Assembly (NCBI GenBank): GCA_034509425.1
Contig: JAVTVJ010000121.1
Coordinates: forward strand, 1,364,001-1,428,000
DNA: 64,000 nucleotides
DNA from: Eopsaltria australis
Taxonomy: Eukaryota > Chordata > Aves > Passeriformes > Petroicidae
Reading direction: 5' to 3'
The position numbers and the translations under genes are program-made. Below are positions 1 through 14,700 of the stretch, one piece after another (the first letter of the stretch is position 1; every line of letters starts with the position of its first letter). A model generated the notes under the pieces. That model was given only the letters and a program-made list of their open reading frames with translations. It ran no database searches and was not told the DNA's origin.

Positions 1-3000
1 GATCAGATGATGTAATGCCTCTAAGTTATTTTTTGTTGATTGAGGCTATTGTGTAACTAAATATCCCGCAGAGAGTTTGTATGGTTACAGTCACAGAATA
101 AGTCAGAATTTATTTCTAACTTGTGTATGCTGTTTTATTTTGTTCTTAATTTAAAAGGGGAGAAAAAGTATTTGTTACAATTTCAAGGGAAATTACAAAT
201 GAGGACAGCAAAAAAAGGGCTTAAAGCAGTCATAATGGATTCTTTAATCAGCTGGAGGCAGACTGGAGCAGAGAGCTTTCCTCCAGAGCATCTTTTATTC
301 TGGGTTGCTACAGGTAGTGCTGGCCAGGATGATCCAACAGAGGTCCTTGTGCAGTATGACCCTTCTCAAGCAGACCTGTCCTGTACTGCCCAGCAGGTCG
401 TCTTTTGGGCTTTCAAGTTTTACTTCACAGTATTGATGATACAGAGGAACTTAATCTAGGGTGTCTTTAAACTTCTAGTTGTAACTGCAGAAACAAATAC
501 TTTGGCAGAATGACAGCACTGCCCCTTTCTAGACCAGATGCTGTCATCCCTTGGCATGTGGATGGATGATATAATTTATATGGTACTAAGGATACAAGAC
601 CTTGAGTACTTGAACTGTTGCACTGAAAACTGCTCCCTGAATTCTTTCTCAGCTTTATTTATGTGTTTAGGCTTTGCAGTTTCTTTTTTCCTGCATTTCT
701 TTGAACCAGAGGCTATTTTATCTACACATAGTCTTCCTTCTCTCTCAACATATTCTCTCTAGTCCAGAAATCAGATGTTGGTGGCATCAACCAAATATTT
801 ATTGTGGTGAACCCTCTGATTACAGGAAATGCATCTTTTCTGAGGACCTACCAGCTTTGCAGACTTGCACAAGGTTCTTCTCTTGAGGAATTACCGGCTG
901 CTACCAGACTCATGCCAGCTCAGTTCTCTCAGGAGAATCTCCATTACAATCCCTCTGGTGTCCTTTGGTACCTACTACAACTGGACCTTGTCTGTCATGT
1001 CCACTTTCTTCATTATGTACATTGCATGTACCCATTGTGCTTTTCTGTTGTTTTCATGATTTCATTGCTAACCCCAACTCTGTCAGATAAATATAATACT
1101 GTCAAGCAACTTCTGCAAATAACTTTTTCATGGGGAGTTATGCATGCCATTGTTTCTGTGGATAAAGGAAACAATGCTCAGTTCTGTCTAGGGAACCATA
1201 ATGTGAAGATACAATAAAGTCACACATTGTCTTCAGGCTGCAGCTTTGCAGGGTGAGCAGGTTACTGCCCAGGGGCTCTCCTCTGTTTCTCTTCCCACTC
1301 TTTAGAGATCTGCCACAATAATGTGTGCTCTATAGGCTGTCTGAGAAAACGATTATGCATATATTGTTAAAGAGTTTAATCTAAGCTAGTCATTTAATTG
1401 GACTAGATTAGGAAGCAAGTACTAGTGCTGTGGTCTTGGATATGCTGTGAAGCACCTGGTACCAGTAACCTCTTCACTTGAATCAGCTGCAGCCAGAACA
1501 AGACTGCTGACTTCTGTATCTCTTGGCACTGGAGTAATAGCACTCATGTTGACTTTTTGCACCCTTGAACTCTCATCCTGTTCATCATGTCTGTGAGATC
1601 AGATACAAAATGTCTTTCAAGGCCATTTGAGTAAAAAACAGCATTCTCATTCCTGAAACTGCATTGCCTTCCTGTGAGCAACAAGAAATGTTATTGCCTA
1701 CAGTTCTGCTTCTTGAAGGGGCTACATGAGGAATACTATTCATGTAAGAAGTAGCCACACAGTTCAGTGAAGATATGTGGATAAAAAAATGAATGGAGAA
1801 GCGAGAAAAGAGTAGTTAATCACATAGAAAGCATGGGGAAATACCAGAACTGCAGCACATCTGACAGACAAGGAACCTACAGGACATACACTTCACCAAG
1901 AAGTTAAAACTTAATCTTATTTCAAATATTTGCTTTAGACACTCCTTTTTGGTAAAATAGAAAATTTCTTGAGTCATCTTTTCTGTAGCTGAAAGAGATG
2001 TTTAGTTCCACTGGCACTCTGCAGAAAAATATCAGTGAGGCGGTCAGATCCCGCATCAACAGATTGACCTTCATGCTTGAAATCTTGTCTGTCCTTCCCA
2101 GCTGTATCATTCCATCTGATAAAGGGTATCACTTCATTCCAGGACTGTTGCCTTGTTCACCACAGTTAACAGAAACATTTGAAATAGTATCTACTTTGAT
2201 GGGGTTGTAAGATATTTCTTGCTGGCTGGAGTATTCCACCAGGTACTACATACACCTCAAAAAACGTACTTTGGGAGTAATTTGTGTTAGTTCTTGAGCA
2301 AACTTGTCGGAGAAACTGTGCCTGCTTATAAAGGCAAGCATTTATAAATTATTCTGTTTCCCAGGGGTCTGCTGCTAGGCTGTGGGAAGGCTTGATACAA
2401 TGATCATTACCTCTGGGCTCAAGTTTAGAGATGCAAGGATGTTATGCTGTTGCTTTCTCAACACCTAGTAGGGAGGGGAAGTCTTTGATGTTTGACTTAG
2501 TTAATATGCTACAGTAGTGCATAAAATGAGAATATCTATTAAAGGCTCAGCAAAACACTGGGTTTATCAATTGTGTTCTCCATTGTAATAACTTATCTCT
2601 TTGGTATGTAGATACACCTTTCCTTTTTGAATAACACTTTGGAAAATATTAATAGTGGTGGTGAAATATGTTTTACATCAAATCCCGCTTAATGGCATAA
2701 CATCTGTTTTAAAGTGGGGTCTCAGATTTAGTATTATGGATGGATACATCAGTTCATATTTTTAGTTGATCAAATATATTGACAAGTAAGGAGTAAGCCC
2801 CATTCTGTTTAACTAAGGGTTGCTAGTTTCTGCCTGTTTCAGCATATGAAAATTAACTTGGCTTTCTCTTTTGAACTCTATCTTTAGAAGTTCAGGGTGG
2901 GGAAGTACAGTGTTTATTCAAGAAAGCTGTGAATCTATGTACCTCAGCCAGATTATCACTTTGCAACATTGACAGGTAGTTAACAAAACAAATGGCTTAG

Positions 3001-6000
3001 ACAGCAAGGCATGAGCTGGGTTCTGCCGTTTCTTCTTCACAACCAGACCTGTCTAATGATAGAATCTGTTAATGTTGTGAAAGAGGTGCCTTTGTCCGTC
3101 AGAACTTTTTTTCAAACATGAAATATGGATGGTACTTGAAGTATCAAGTGTTCAATTGCGTGACTTTAATAAAAGAGCTGAAGTCTTTTACTCACAAGCA
3201 TTCCCTGTTGACAAGTGTCCCTCTGGACAGAATCTGTTCTGGTTTGTATATAGCTGAGGAAGATTTTGAAAGACTAGGTCCAAATTACTGATGAGAAAAA
3301 TAAGCTTAAGGAAACTGTTTTCTTGTGGCACATAAAAAAAATATAATGCAGAGTTGCTCCTAGACAAAAACCCTCATGAGAGATCAAGTAATGCTGCTGG
3401 GAGCACTTTTATGAAGGGATTGTAATGTTTAAGTATTACCCAACATACAATTTCTCTTGGCAATGACATAGCAATGCTCACAATCCTGAGTTGTACAGAG
3501 CCACAATTGCCTTTATTTACTTCCTAATCGTAATAGGAAGAGAGATATCCTTACAAATTACTTTGGGAATAAGAATTTCTCAAGTAATATTAAGATTGCA
3601 TGCGTGTACTACATACTTTCATGTTTCAGAAAGTAAATTGCGTAAGCCATTGCCATCACAAAGTATCATACCCATTCTCTAATTGCATTGCTAATGAAAT
3701 AAAATAAACCCAGGCAGAACTTCAATTTGTACTAGTTAGGTACAAGGTTATGATTCAGTCAACAGACAAACAGATACATTCATCACATGGGATAAGTATT
3801 TGCATAGCCGGTATAAAGTACAAGTGTTTTGGCTAGAGATTGTCCATCCTCACATAACTGGACATTTCAAGTGTAACTGTTAGGGCAAGTGTGTGCATAC
3901 ACACCTCTCTCGCTCTCTTTTTCAGTGAACTCCACATATAGGTATTTTCTCTGCATTAGAACAATGCCAACAGGAAAAAGCATTTTCTACATTTGTCCTC
4001 CCTGCTTTTCTCTTCCATTTGTTTCTGAAGTGAGAAGAGAAAGGAAAGAGAAATAGGAGTATAAAACCCAAATGTCAGAATAATTTTTAATACTAATTTT
4101 AAATTAATTATTAAAAAGAAATTAACTATTTTCTTTGACATCAAAAGAACTTTGAGAATTTCACAATGCATTTGAGGTATTTTTTATGGTTTTTTCAATC
4201 CATTCTTTAACTTATCTTTATAGATGTCCTTTAAAACCTTTTCAAGCTCCATGTGATTAGAATGAGTCTTAAATTATTCTGTGTTCTCCTACCATTCCAC
4301 ATCAGATGGGATGACTTACAATCAGACCTTCCAGAAATTGTTATGGCTTTCTGTACTTCAGATCATGAGTGACTATTTCAAAGTGTCTAGCAGGGTCCTA
4401 TTTTTAGAAGATGCATAATGCACATTTCCTAAAAATCGGATTTCTTCTTGTGATTGTGGTTGAAAACTTGACCTGAAGATAGGTTTTGATCAAAACATGA
4501 ACTCCTCCTACTGGAGTTTTATTGATGTTGCTTCTCAGTATATTGGAAATGCCTGAAGTTAATTCATACCTTCCACTTCCAAGCCATGTAAATTACAAAG
4601 GAAAACAACAATTTGATTTGAAGACCTTTTCCCTCTAATGATATTTTTGATTAAAGGTTATTGTGTTTGGCAGATCCAAAGACAACACACTTTCCAGAAG
4701 TACTGATACCTGTAAAATGTGCTTGTAGCAAAAGTATTCTGAAACAGCCTCATTAATAGCATTGAGGTATTTTGGGGGACAGAATGATCTGGGTCGGATC
4801 ATACAGAAAATGCAAAAGAAAAACAAAAGTTTCATAAAAAGCACTTAGTATATATGGATAGAATTCATGCAGGTGCAGGTATACAGGCAAAATTGAAACA
4901 GAGAATCAGTAAATACTGCTTTTTTGCCTGTAGCAGGTTGGATTGTAGATGCCAGCTGCAGTTTACATGGGTTTCTTTTTTTGCTAAAATTACAATGGTA
5001 ATAGATTCCTTCTGCTAGTATTTTGATGGACAAATGAGGAAGAATCTCTAGGAGATTGTATTTCTACACTGGAAAAATACTTATGAATATGAAATGGCAA
5101 AGAGAAAAAATTGTACATGAGTATTTTGCAATGGTTAACATGAATAAAATGGATATGAGGAAACCAGAAGATCAAATACAAAGTTTTAACTTTTACTGAT
5201 GTGTGGTTGGATGACATTTTCTGTGTTTGTTCCTATGTCCTTGACTGCATTCTAGACTGTCAAAATGGAGTAAATTTTTAAAAATTTTCATTATGACACC
5301 AGACGTAAAAAGCTGAAGAAAAACGTGAGCTGGTTTCCAAAATGGCTGGGCCTATAGCTTTTAAGTAACTGTACTCAATACAACTTGTCCTGTTTAGATA
5401 TGATGCCTTGCAAATTAGTAGTCTTCGATTACTGGGATTCAACAGATTTCTTCATGCTTGGGCAATTTTTTTTTAACCTTTTTAAAGGATTATTTATTAC
5501 CTGCGCTATTAGGACATGGGAAAAAACCCAGGGTGAATAAGCTGTTTGTTAATCATCTCAATAGCATGAGCATTTAAACAAATGTTACAGATGCTTGCAA
5601 GCAAATGGTCAGTGTCTGAACCATGTGTTTTGCTAGTGAACTTCTGGGTCTCTGGTGATATTCTTTCATGTGCCTGCCAAGGACATGACTATGCCAGCAT
5701 TTCTTCTAAAGATGTTAACTTAAAAGCAGCATGATGCTGAAGAGAAGTTGTGAACACTGCAATTGAAACTATTCTTCATTATTCTAATGTCACTAAAAAA
5801 GTGACTTATTTCATGAGAAGAAATGAAAGTGTTAGACCATATTGGTCCGCATCACATACTCATGGCATTGTTCCCACAGAACCTGAATTTCACAGGAAGT
5901 TCTGCTCAGCTGCACCATAGCTTTAAAGAGAAGTCTTTGTGCTTCTGTCCTGTTATGAACTGAACACCAACCTTTGAATTGGAGGAGGCAGCTAAGGTTG

Positions 6001-8289
6001 GCTTGGTTGCGTTACTTCTTATAATGCAATTAGAATGTGCAGTGCCATATCTCAGTGTGTCAGGGAAGGGCTGGAGAGTTGGCTTCTCAAACACTTCACT
6101 CCCAGCCGTGAGCAATAGTAGCTGTAGTGTCAGCAGCAGAGCTTTTACAATGCAGTGATCAGCAGCACTTTCTGTAATTCACTTTTTGGTATATCATCCC
6201 CTGTCACTGCAATCTTCCCCCAAGAAGATACAATCTGTCACAGCCAATAGCATGAGCTCTGTGAAAATTCCAGCTCAGTCTGAGACAGCTTGTGCAATGC
6301 TCTGGGCCCCCAGCTTGCACTGAGCTGCTGGCTGTCTCCTCATGGTTCCCCTGCTGATGTGCCAGACTGGTTTGATGCGAGCTGCTCTTGGCAAGTTTCT
6401 GCAGACTGTCACACACTGCTGCTGTAAGGCAGACATGGCATGGTTGGGACAGTATGGAAGGGAATCCAGAGTGATCTTGAAATCTAGCAGTGGCTCTGTG
6501 AATACCTATGGGCTCTTTGACCTCAAACATAGCTAATAAATCACTCTGCAGAACTGTTTCAAAGATTTATGCGAATAACATGGTAGAGAGTCTTTCCACA
6601 GATACAAATAATTTTATCAGGTTCTATGTTAAAATGCTTGAAAAATACTGTAAGTGCTTGATGCTGAAGAACAGTTACCAGAACCGTAACTGTGGGAAAG
6701 ACTGGAAAGCAGGGCCATGTCTATCACCAAAATGAGAAATGAAACCAGAAAATGCTATTCATGACTGATATTTTGATTAATTCTGAATCCTGCATTTCCC
6801 ATTTCTTTCTGAAGAGCCTTTAGAATAGGGAAGGAGTAAAATTTATGCATGTCTCTAAAAAGTGCTCTTGAAAACCTACACACATACCAGAGAATGACAA
6901 GTCAAACCTCATTTCTCCTTGCAGGTTTTGTACATTTTTTGGTGGATAGTCTAGGTGTAATATTAATAGTATCAAGTTCACAGGATAGCTGAAGAGCAGT
7001 GAACAAATACAGTAAGATTTCCTACTGTGTTTTATAGAACTTCTCCCACAAGCTTCTTTTTTTTCTGATGTTTATGCCTCTTAAAGTAAACAGCATACCT
7101 GGAGGGCAGTGCCGAGATGACATGTGCTTGGCTTGCTGGCTACACCAAACACAGCTGTTGGTGTTTGCAGACAACTTGGCCCCACACCTCTATTCAGCAT
7201 GTAGTCTGGAGGTGATGAGAAACTGCTGAGATTCCTGCTGAGGAACAGAAGAAAGAAGCATCTTCTCCTTCACAGCTTTTATCTAAAAACAAGTTAATCA
7301 ATATGCTAAACACTGATAGCAAAGTACACTCACTTAGACTGATGTTCTGAGGAGGTCTGGAAGGACACCATTTGTCCATAGCAAAGCTTTGTCAAGGGGA
7401 AAATTATCTGTGGAAGGGATGGGAGGAATAAGAAGCCAAAAATGTATTTATATCTTTGCTTGAGGGGTAGGAGATACAAAATAGTGATGACTGCAGAAAA
7501 GCACAACCCCACTGACACTTTCAAATATCTCTACCACAGTTCAGTAAAATAAGCAGACAAGAGTAGCTAGAGAAATTGTTCTTCATTTTTGCATTGAAAT
7601 GATTTTAGGAATTATCCTGTTTTGGAACTCAGTAGAATGAATCCAGTAGTTCTACCATTTTTTTTCCATAATACTTCTAGCTCTGAGTGGCTTAATAAAC
7701 TTAAAAGTTTGTGCAGTAGCTCTTACTTGGGGTAAAAGTGTTACTCCAAACTCTGCAGGGACTGTGTTTGCCACATGTTAGTGTTGTGCCTAAAAGGAGA
7801 AAGTGGTAGAACAGACAGAGCTGCTCTTTTGCCAGCATGGATAATTTCCATTATTACAGACCAATTGTGTCTTTCTCTGTCAAACTCTGTTATATTCCTA
7901 AGAATAAGTGAATGCACATTTTTACCCTAATCTGTGTAACTAGTAATTGTTCTCAAAGTTGTCCATTTAGGCTGCACATGTAATACTTCCTGAGGCATGA
8001 TCAATCCTTTTGTTATTCTCACTTCTGTTCTGATAACCCATCCATTTCTTTTAATTCTTATTGAGGATTGATTTGATATGAACAGGTTTTGAAAAACTGT
8101 GACTGAGAGACAATAACTATTATGGATGCTATTGATTAACGTGTGTAATTAGGGCTGGTTTTATTTTTTCTGCATTGCCTTGCACTTACCCACACTGAAT
8201 TTCTCCTGTTCTTTTTTTCCTTCATTCAGTGTCAAGTCACAAATCGTTTTTACAGCTTTTCATAGTTATTTTACATTTTATTAAAGTGA
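1..8289. other. AT-rich noncoding DNA, no gene recognised
   Basis: I read both strands for exons of known families, RNA genes and repeats and found nothing convincing. The open frames are short (up to 137 aa), overlap each other on both strands and show no domain or conserved motif. Minor features are a CT-rich tract near 3903-3924 and several short T or A runs. Confidence 0.7.
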
Positions 8290-8745
8290 AATTCTGCACA
8301 TTCTTGCCCTTCTCTGCATCATTTGGGAATAGGTTGAATGCTACTGGTCCCAGATATCTGAGACCAAGTTCTGCTGCGACTTGTGATGCAAAATGACCAT
8401 TTAATATATACTTTTTGCTTTCTGCCTTTTAAAGGAAAGGATCTTTTGTCTTTTTACGTGACAGCCAAGAGTCCTGAGGAGGATTTTCTAGTGCCTTGTG
8501 AAAAGTTCTCGGTTTGATTTCTATTTACAAGAGTCAGCTTGTTCTCCCTTCTATCATTTTTATCTGTCCATCCTGGTCTGTTGCCTCTTAAAGTGTCAAA
8601 TCCCTTGCTCAGTATGAAGAAAGGCTTGCTAATCTGTAGCTATTCAGGTTTATCCCCTACCTCTTTAAAACTGACCAACAATACCACTTTAATCCTTGGT
8701 GAGATGTCTCTCTATCATGTGTCCTCTCCTGAAGAGAACCTATGC
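8290..8745 (-). mobile_element. Ancient CR1/L3-type LINE fragment (antisense)
   Basis: On the plus strand the order of phrases follows the antisense of the reverse-transcriptase region of old amniote CR1/L3 LINEs. First comes 'catttgggaataggttgaa' with 'tgctactggtcccaga'. Then come 'aatgaccatttaa', 'tttttgctttctgcc' and 'gtgccttgtgaaaagttctc' (the antisense of a decayed F-x-KAFDKV motif). Last come 'ttgctaatctgtagctattcagg' in shorter blocks and 'ctctttaaaactgacc'. Frames are broken by many substitutions and deletions, so it is inactive and very old. The element therefore runs on the minus strand. The boundaries are approximate. Confidence 0.65.
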
Positions 8746-11700
8746 AAGGGTGATTTTCAGGATAGGTAAACAAGGGCAGGATGGAAATATGTAACCATGA
8801 AGCAGTTTGTCTGATCCTATTGGAAGATGATCTCTGGGGTTTCCTTCTGTGGGATCCAGAGTGTTCAGTTGTGTTCCACACACTTAAAGCCAACCTAAAT
8901 GCATTAGTGATGATAGTAGCTCTTAATTTACTACTGTGTTCATTAGTTTGAGACTGCTTATTTATATTTGAGTTACATCTATGCCCATCTGTATTATATA
9001 TATTTGTATCATCAAATGAGGGTGTGTGAATGGGAGTTGAAGAGAAGTTAAGTGACCGTCAGAACTTCCCACCTGGGACAAGAAACTGCCTTGCTTTTCT
9101 TCTGCTCCTGAGGTAACCCTTGTGATTATGAATTGGGTAGAAAATGACTTAATTTGCAGGACAAAGCTCTCCAACCATCCTTTTTCATGTGGCAGCTTTA
9201 CAGGGCTACTTTTCACATAGAAACTTCAATTGTGACCTGATGGGCTTTTTAAGGTGGGAAGCTGATTTAAGTTGTCTTGCTAGCTCTACATTCCCGACCT
9301 GCCTCCCCCTGCCACAAGCTGCCTCCTCAGTCGGTCCTGCATGCATTTGTTATGGGCATGTTAAACAAAAGTTGAAGTTACTGTCTCATGTAGGTGCTCA
9401 TCATTGTTCCTCAGGAGAAAGAGGTTCTTTCTGTAAAGTAGTGAGACTCATTCCTTTTATAACAAGGCTTTGACACAGCAGAGGCACTGATGACATTATG
9501 AGATCTGAGGAAAAAAAAATACTTTGCATGGGTTCCTGTTTTGCAAATCAGTTTCAGGCTTAATTGAGAGATTTTTAGCATAGGCCCAGGACTGCACTAC
9601 CATGGATTTGGAAGACATGGACATGCACCCAGGCTTCATTTATACAGGAAGTTATTTCAATATTAAAGCCTTTGGTCTGCTGCTTCTATGCATTCTATTA
9701 TAATCCTCTAGGCAATTAAAAATTACAAACCCAAGTCTCTTAAATCTGAAATATTTTAAACCCCTCTGCTGGAAAAAGAGGATCCTTATTAGAAATTTCA
9801 GTTGTTAGGATATAAAATGGACGTCAGTGGGTGCCAACATTCCCTTCATGTAAAGATGCATAAGTGGTTTTGTGGGTTCATGTTCCATCTGTTGGCTATT
9901 GCATTGCCCAAAAAATAATTTGCTTTGCACTCGACTGCAGCAGTGTGACAGGAGTCTGTGTTTTCACTTGCATGTTTGTGCTTCAAGTAAAGATGGGATA
10001 TGAAGCAGTCAAGGTTTGCAGTATGTTTGTGTCATAGCATCAACATGGGAGAGGAATGTCCCTCTCCAGCTGCTCTATCACAAAAACTCTGCATATGGTT
10101 TGCCTGCTGCATAAATTAAAACCTCTGGAGTTCCCACCTCTGGGGTGCACAGCTCACCCTGCATTTTCAACTCACTGAGACACCCACCATGTTACTACAT
10201 TTTCTTGACCAGGACATTCACACACTCTCAGATCTGAACCAGATGCCAACTGGGAGAGTCCCCTCATCAACTGATCCTGCTCAGGAGTAAAGGTGGAATA
10301 AAAGACCGCACAGCGTAAAAGAGCACGATCACTGACCGTTTCAGAGAAAGGGAAGGCTTTAAGAAAGGGAAGACTTAAATCGGTAGTATCAGGAAAGTAT
10401 CAGAGAGAATTATTAAATGGTTGAATAGTCTCCCTCACGAGCTGATGAAGCATCTATTTGATGTCTGGATTGCCCAAACAATTAGAATGTTTGCTACTGG
10501 GGGCAAACGTGCAATGGTAGGCAGATAGATGCTGTGACCAAATAGATCTTACTCTTTTTTTTCCTTGACCTCCAGCTTTTAAAAGGAACAGTGCTTATAA
10601 ATGTTTGAATAGAAATTGGGCTTTTCCTCATTATCATAAACCTCCACATCTTTCTTTGATACCTTCCTTTATAGAATAAGATTCTTGCATGCTGAAAAAT
10701 AGTTGAGAATTCACTGAAGATCTTAAAGTATATTATTGGGCTGGACACTTTAAAGAAGTTCTTCTGTGATAAAATTACTATAGAACTCTTATCGGAGACT
10801 AGAGGAATGCAGCTGACTGGGTTTAGTTTGCCCTATTGCTATGGATATGCCATCTGTATGAGATAGAACCACTTTACTGGTGAATACTTGCTCTTAGCAA
10901 GAAAAGAGTACAGAGAAACCTTGATTATGAGACCACTACAATCTAATCTGTCTCCTTTCCCTAAGTTTGTGGTTAAAATCTGTTGGCATATGGCCTAAAA
11001 TATATTGCCTCTCTTACAGCAGAGCAAAAGTATGCAGAAGTATTTCCTCTAACAATCAAAGCTTCAGTGCAAAAGTAGTGACCCAAATTAACTGTTTGGA
11101 AGAAAAAGGTTAAAGGTGTTTTAAAAAAGCATTCCTGACCAAACTGAAATAAATCAGCAAACTTCATGCACACATCCTCCAAACCTGCAATCAGCAATAA
11201 TTTCATAGAAATAAAACAAATGGATTGCCACATTCCTTCATGTCTATTACACTTCTGTCTTCATTGCAGAAATTACTCAGAAATGAAAAGCTGGAAGGAA
11301 ACTTGGCTGTTGGTAGTAGTTTTATCACTTGTATTACAGCAAACGTACTCTCTACAGAAATTTCTGGGATGCACTGTTTCTGGTTCTTCTGAGCATTCTG
11401 AAATTCTTCATATAAAAACTCTAAAGCATTTTCTGTACATAGCAGTAATGAATGAGTCCTTTGGATAAGTGTATTAGAGCTTCAGTTATGCCTACAAATT
11501 TTAGCCTCCATTCTAGAAAGGATTTTGTTTAATAGAAGCACCTTAATATGCATGTAAACTGTGTTTTATTTAAGGTTAAGGTGCTATCTGGAACTGGGGT
11601 TTACCTTTAAGATAGATTTCTGAATGGCCTGTTTTGATGAAAAGATCAGTGTTCAGCTACAAAACAAGCAAGAAATGGAAAAAATGCCACCACACCTAGT

Positions 11701-14700
11701 TCTTGGTGCTTGAAGATATCAGATGGGTAATAAAATCTTAATTATAGCAGAATTAGATATGCCTACTCTCACTTTTATTTACTTCAAGTTTATAGGAAAA
11801 AGATGAAGTCAGCCACTTCTAATTAAAATAAAAAAGAAAACAGTACCTTTCCTTCACAATTATTAGCTAGGAAGGGAAAAGAACTACTTGAGACCTGTCC
11901 AAAAGAAGGGTTGTGAAGTAGAAGTCAGATGGACTATGCTAGCATTTGTGTTTTAATAAAAGACGTTTGTGAAACGGGAGATTATTTGTGAAGTGGTTTG
12001 TGTGAGATTTTGTTGTACTTTAACTTCTTTTGCTAGGAAGGATCTCTAGCCTGTAGCAATGGCTTGTCAGTTCTGACAGTTGGTAGCTGGTGGAGCAAGT
12101 GGTAAATACCAGGAGAAATTAGAAGTTGAGACTGTCTAACAGGAGTGGTGACATTTATTAGGAAGAACCAAGTTGTGTACAATCAGTTCTGTCATAATAA
12201 AAGGATTACCATGTATTGTAGGAAATACTAAATAAGAAATAGCAAGAGCTTGGAAGGTATTGTTGAAGAGTTTATTGTGCTCTGAGAACTGGAGAACATG
12301 GGAAAGAGCCTTCTCCCATGCAGGAGTCTTCAACAAACCTCTTTTATCCCCTAATGTTGTGATATGAAATGGGAAATGCTTTAAAGTAAACTATTGAATG
12401 GAGTACACCAATGCTTTTATTTTCAATGCAAATAAAAACATTTTTTTGGGAGAGACATTGTAACATTCTTCTCTCTCATAAAAAGCACAAACTTCATTAT
12501 ACTGGTTGAAAACACAGACAATGGCGATGTAAATACACTAGAAATTTCAGCTTGACACCTTAGGGACACTTTGGCAGCTTTGTGTTCTATGCCACTGCTA
12601 CCTTCCTGTAAATCATTACAGCAAATTGTTAACACTGTCTTTTAGCTCCTAGCGCAGAAATAATGGCTGAGACTGATCCACAGAGTAATGTAGTGATTCC
12701 TGATAGAAGCAGAACCAAAGACAAGTGTTACTTGGTGCTGATTCTGAATAGTTGTCCAGTCAGGTGCTGTGCTCTGTTAGGCCTCAGACTGGTGATGCTC
12801 AGCAAAGTGAAGCCCCATTGTGTTTCTGCTGTCTCTGCCCAAGAGATCACAGGCAATGGGAAGATGGTAGAAATGGCAAGTAGATTCTGTCCCCTTTTCC
12901 CCACTTCTTGCTGATCCTGTGCATCCCTCTTCTTATCAAAGGCTTGGGGTGGGATAAAGTGCTGCTCACATGAGGACAGCTCATAGCAGAGAGTGATAAT
13001 CTGCAGTTCATGCCCTACAAAGGGTATGAGAGGAGTAGGCAACATCTTGGGTGCACTACCAGGAAAAGGCCCCAAGGGAAGGTTCAGGCTTTTAGTAAGG
13101 TGAAATTGGCTGGGACAAGCATTTCTGGCAGAACAGAAATCCTGCTTGGTCTTTAATACCCACTAACATTTCTCCACATTGGTTATTGGCATTGATATTC
13201 ATGGTAACACCATGATCCTTCCTTTTGTGAAAATCATAAATGCATCAAATGGTGCAAGCATCAAATAGCATAATGGAGTCTATGCAAAAGCATTCACTTC
13301 CTTAAAATGAAGCCCCGTGTACGTTGCAGTAAGGAAAGAATTTTATTATTAACAATTTTACTACTTCAGTATCTGGATTCTCCTGAGAAAACCTTAACTC
13401 TCAATTACATTTCAATTTGATATAAATAACTTGTGAGAAAAAGTTATTATTACAAAAGTTGCTATAAGGAGTCCTCAGAATTGATGCTAATTCTTTTTTG
13501 ATCTAACATATACCATATCCCTGGTATAAATTGCTTAAATACATACTGACAAGTATTGCTTAGCGTGTCAGCCATACTCAGAATATTGAGCAATGTGGTA
13601 ATGTGGTGCTATTTGACTCTGTGACCTCTACTCAGCAATAAATGCACATGGCACAATGGGTATTAGCTTTTATATGCCACAATTAAGACTATTTTAATTG
13701 TTTCCCTAGGTTCTTCTATGTATAAAAACTTAACAGTAAATTAAATGTGGTTTCCCTCTCGTTCCCTCATCTCCCAGCCACATATAATGCAGAACACAGA
13801 GTTTAAAAACTCCAGCTGTTTATATTCTGAAGAATGCACATCAGTCAGAAGACAGCAGGGATTTGGCATTTCCCTTTTATTAATATACCTTTTATAGGGA
13901 GGAACAGCAGCTGTAACTGAAAAGAAGCCCATGTGAAATATAAATGATAAGGAGAGGGATAGGTGGCAACACTAAAGAGACAGAGGTGGAACAATTGGAG
14001 GAAGCACATGCATCCAAACAGCATCCCTTTAGGTATTCTTCACTTTCACCAGGCTTTTTCTGAGTGTCTTCCCTCCATTTCCCCAAGATTCCATTGGTAC
14101 TTTTGGCATGAAGTCAGCTAAGCATTAAAAACCATCCCTTCCCCCTGCCCCCAAAATAAAAGCAAATTCACAACAGGTGCAGTGACACAAAGGCACCATT
14201 CTCGATAGAAGTACCTTAAGCTTTGGCTGTAAAATGTAAACATAACCAAAATAATTCTGGAATGCAATTGTGAAATGGGGTGATACTCAAGCCCTTAAAA
14301 TTCCTGCAAGATTCACATCCTTTAGATAATTTTTATCTATCTGGATAAGAACAGAGTCAGTGTGGATGTCTTCTGCTTATAGTGCTTATTTTAGACAGGC
14401 AATGTCAATGCAGTAACAAGGATGAAAAGTGCTGTGATATATTAATTAATTAATGCTGAAAATGTCTTGCATTGCAACAGAGGTCACATCTAGCCATGAT
14501 GGAAACAAAACTCCAGTAATAGGCTGTTCCATATGTATGATGTGATTATAACGTGTAAAACAAGACTGTCTGACTCCCAGCATTCTTGAACCAAACTGTC
14601 TCATGTTTTGCACTGTAACAATTGTTCCAAGTCAAACCAAACCCATGTTGGAACCATTTATATCTTCATTAAGCTATTGACAACTTCTATCCCAAGATTT

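Noticed and set aside
804..1217. 137-aa plus-strand ORF
   Set aside because: Two other frames over the same bases are also open and the product resembles nothing known. There is no promoter, exon or poly(A) context.
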